A stretch of 5,069 nucleotides of DNA, taken from positions 1 through 5,069 of the forward strand of contig QHBV01000165.1 in assembly GCA_003244035.1 (NCBI GenBank), written 5' to 3'. A program made the position numbers and the translations under genes. Below the pieces are notes generated by a model. That model was not told the DNA's origin. It did not search any database and was given only the letters and a program-made list of their open reading frames with translations. This DNA is from Solirubrobacterales bacterium. GTDB lineage: Bacteria; Actinomycetota; Thermoleophilia; Solirubrobacterales; Solirubrobacteraceae. This document shows positions 4,446 through 5,069 of the stretch, one piece after another (the first letter of the stretch is position 1; each line of letters starts with the position of its first letter).

Positions 4446-5069
4446 TCCGGCGCCGGGGCGAGCTCCGGGATCCCCTCGGTCGGGGTCGAGGCCTGGGCAT
4501 AGCGCCGGCGCGGGATGCGTCCGGCGCCGCGAGCCAGGCGCCCGGCCTCCACGCCGAGACGCACGGCACGGGCCATGGCCGCCGGGTCGTGCGCGCGGGA
4601 GATGGCCGACGCGCACAGCACCGCATCGCAGCCCAGCTCCAGCGCGAGCGCGGCGTCCGATGCCGTGCCGACGCCGGCGTCGAGGATCACCGGGACCCCG
4701 GCACGATCGAGGATGATCGAGATGTTGTAGGGATTGCAGATCCCCATCCCTGAGCCGATCGGCGAGCCCAGCGGCATCACGGCGGCGCAGCCGACATCCT
4801 CGAGGCGGCGGGCCAGCACCGGGTCGTCGGTGGTGTAGGGCAGGACGGTGAAGCCCTCGTCGACCAGCTCCTCGGCGGCGGCCACCAGCTCGACGGCATC
4901 GGGCAGCAGCGTGCGGTCGTCGCCGATCACCTCCAGCTTGATCCAGTCGGTGGAGAAGGCCTCGCGGGCCAGCTGGGCGGTGGTCACGGCGTCGCGCGCG
5001 GTGTAGCAGCCGGCGGTGTTGGGCAGGACCTCCACGCCCACCTCGGCGAGCACGTCGAGGATCGAGCCG
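4442..5069 (-). CDS. thiG: Thiazole synthase, N-terminus beyond right edge
   Basis: ThiG condenses 1-deoxy-D-xylulose 5-phosphate, dehydroglycine or an equivalent, and ThiS thiocarboxylate sulfur into the thiazole phosphate of thiamine, in the cytoplasm. 208 residues are visible of about 260; roughly the first 50 are missing. Motifs: GSILD then LPNTAGCYTARDAV; WIKLEVIGD, where the Lys is the Schiff-base lysine; LPDAVELV; GFTVLPYTTDDPVLARRLE; MPLGSPIGSGMG followed by NPYNI; VPVILDAGVGTASDAALALE; and CASAISRAHDPAAMARA, with an Arg-rich tail and EGIPEL. The GTG at 5053 is an internal valine, not the start, because the family sequence continues upstream to the edge. Its TGA overlaps the ATG of the SnoaL-like gene. 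Any TPP riboswitch or thiS would lie outside the window. Confidence 0.96.
   Translation of the reverse strand, partial: GSILDVLAEVGVEVLPNTAGCYTARDAVTTAQLAREAFSTDWIKLEVIGDDRTLLPDAVELVAAAEELVDEGFTVLPYTTDDPVLARRLEDVGCAAVMPLGSPIGSGMGICNPYNISIILDRAGVPVILDAGVGTASDAALALELGCDAVLCASAISRAHDPAAMARAVRLGVEAGRLARGAGRIPRRRYAQASTPTEGIPELAPAPE

Noticed and set aside
3249..4502. A 417-codon open frame on the plus strand covering the otherwise gene-poor stretch.
   Set aside because: It runs antisense through the SnoaL-like gene and into thiG and overlaps the membrane protein gene in another frame. Its product is dominated by Arg, Pro, Ala and Gly with no family motif, as expected of a GC-rich shadow frame.
1..5069. 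Signs of mobile elements, tRNA or rRNA genes, CRISPR repeats or riboswitches.
   Set aside because: No transposase or integrase motifs, no tRNA-like cloverleaf ends, no regularly spaced repeats and no TPP-box-like sequences were seen; genes fill nearly all of the window.

Overview
The window is a dense, very GC-rich stretch (about 70% G+C by eye, third codon positions mostly G or C) with GTG and TTG starts, TANNNT-type -10 candidates and 1 to 4 bp gene overlaps. This suits a high-GC actinobacterium. A Thermoleophilia/Solirubrobacterales-like origin is possible, but that is inference only.

Layout from left to right. (1) On the minus strand is the N-terminal half of argF (ornithine carbamoyltransferase), running off the left edge. 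(2) Diverging from it is an endonuclease/exonuclease/phosphatase (EEP) family protein. The gap between the two starts is only about 23 bp, and two head-to-head -10 candidates there suggest leaderless transcription both ways. (3) A small gene for an unrecognised secreted protein follows the EEP gene. Its stop codon shares a CTAG tetranucleotide with the stop of the convergent next gene. (4) A complete MalY/PatB-type PLP-dependent C-S lyase or aminotransferase lies on the minus strand. (5) Diverging from it is a translationally coupled plus-strand pair: a 74-residue protein ending in Gly-Gly and a 232-residue protein with a membrane hairpin. Neither is recognised. (6) On the minus strand, entering from the right edge, is thiG (thiazole synthase, N-terminus missing). 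It overlaps by 4 bp a SnoaL/NTF2-like protein gene, which overlaps by 4 bp a third start codon.

The third start opens the only stretch without an obvious gene (3641-3962). It reads 21 codons to a CCC-TGA, after which coding-like sequence continues in the +1 frame for 83 more codons. This is either a small gene broken by a one-base indel, a sequence error in a C4 run, or a +1 recoding site. It is the most unusual feature here.

Functionally the window mixes amino-acid metabolism (arginine, sulfur amino acids) and thiamine thiazole synthesis with several small uncharacterised proteins. No RNA genes, mobile elements, CRISPR arrays or defence genes were recognised.
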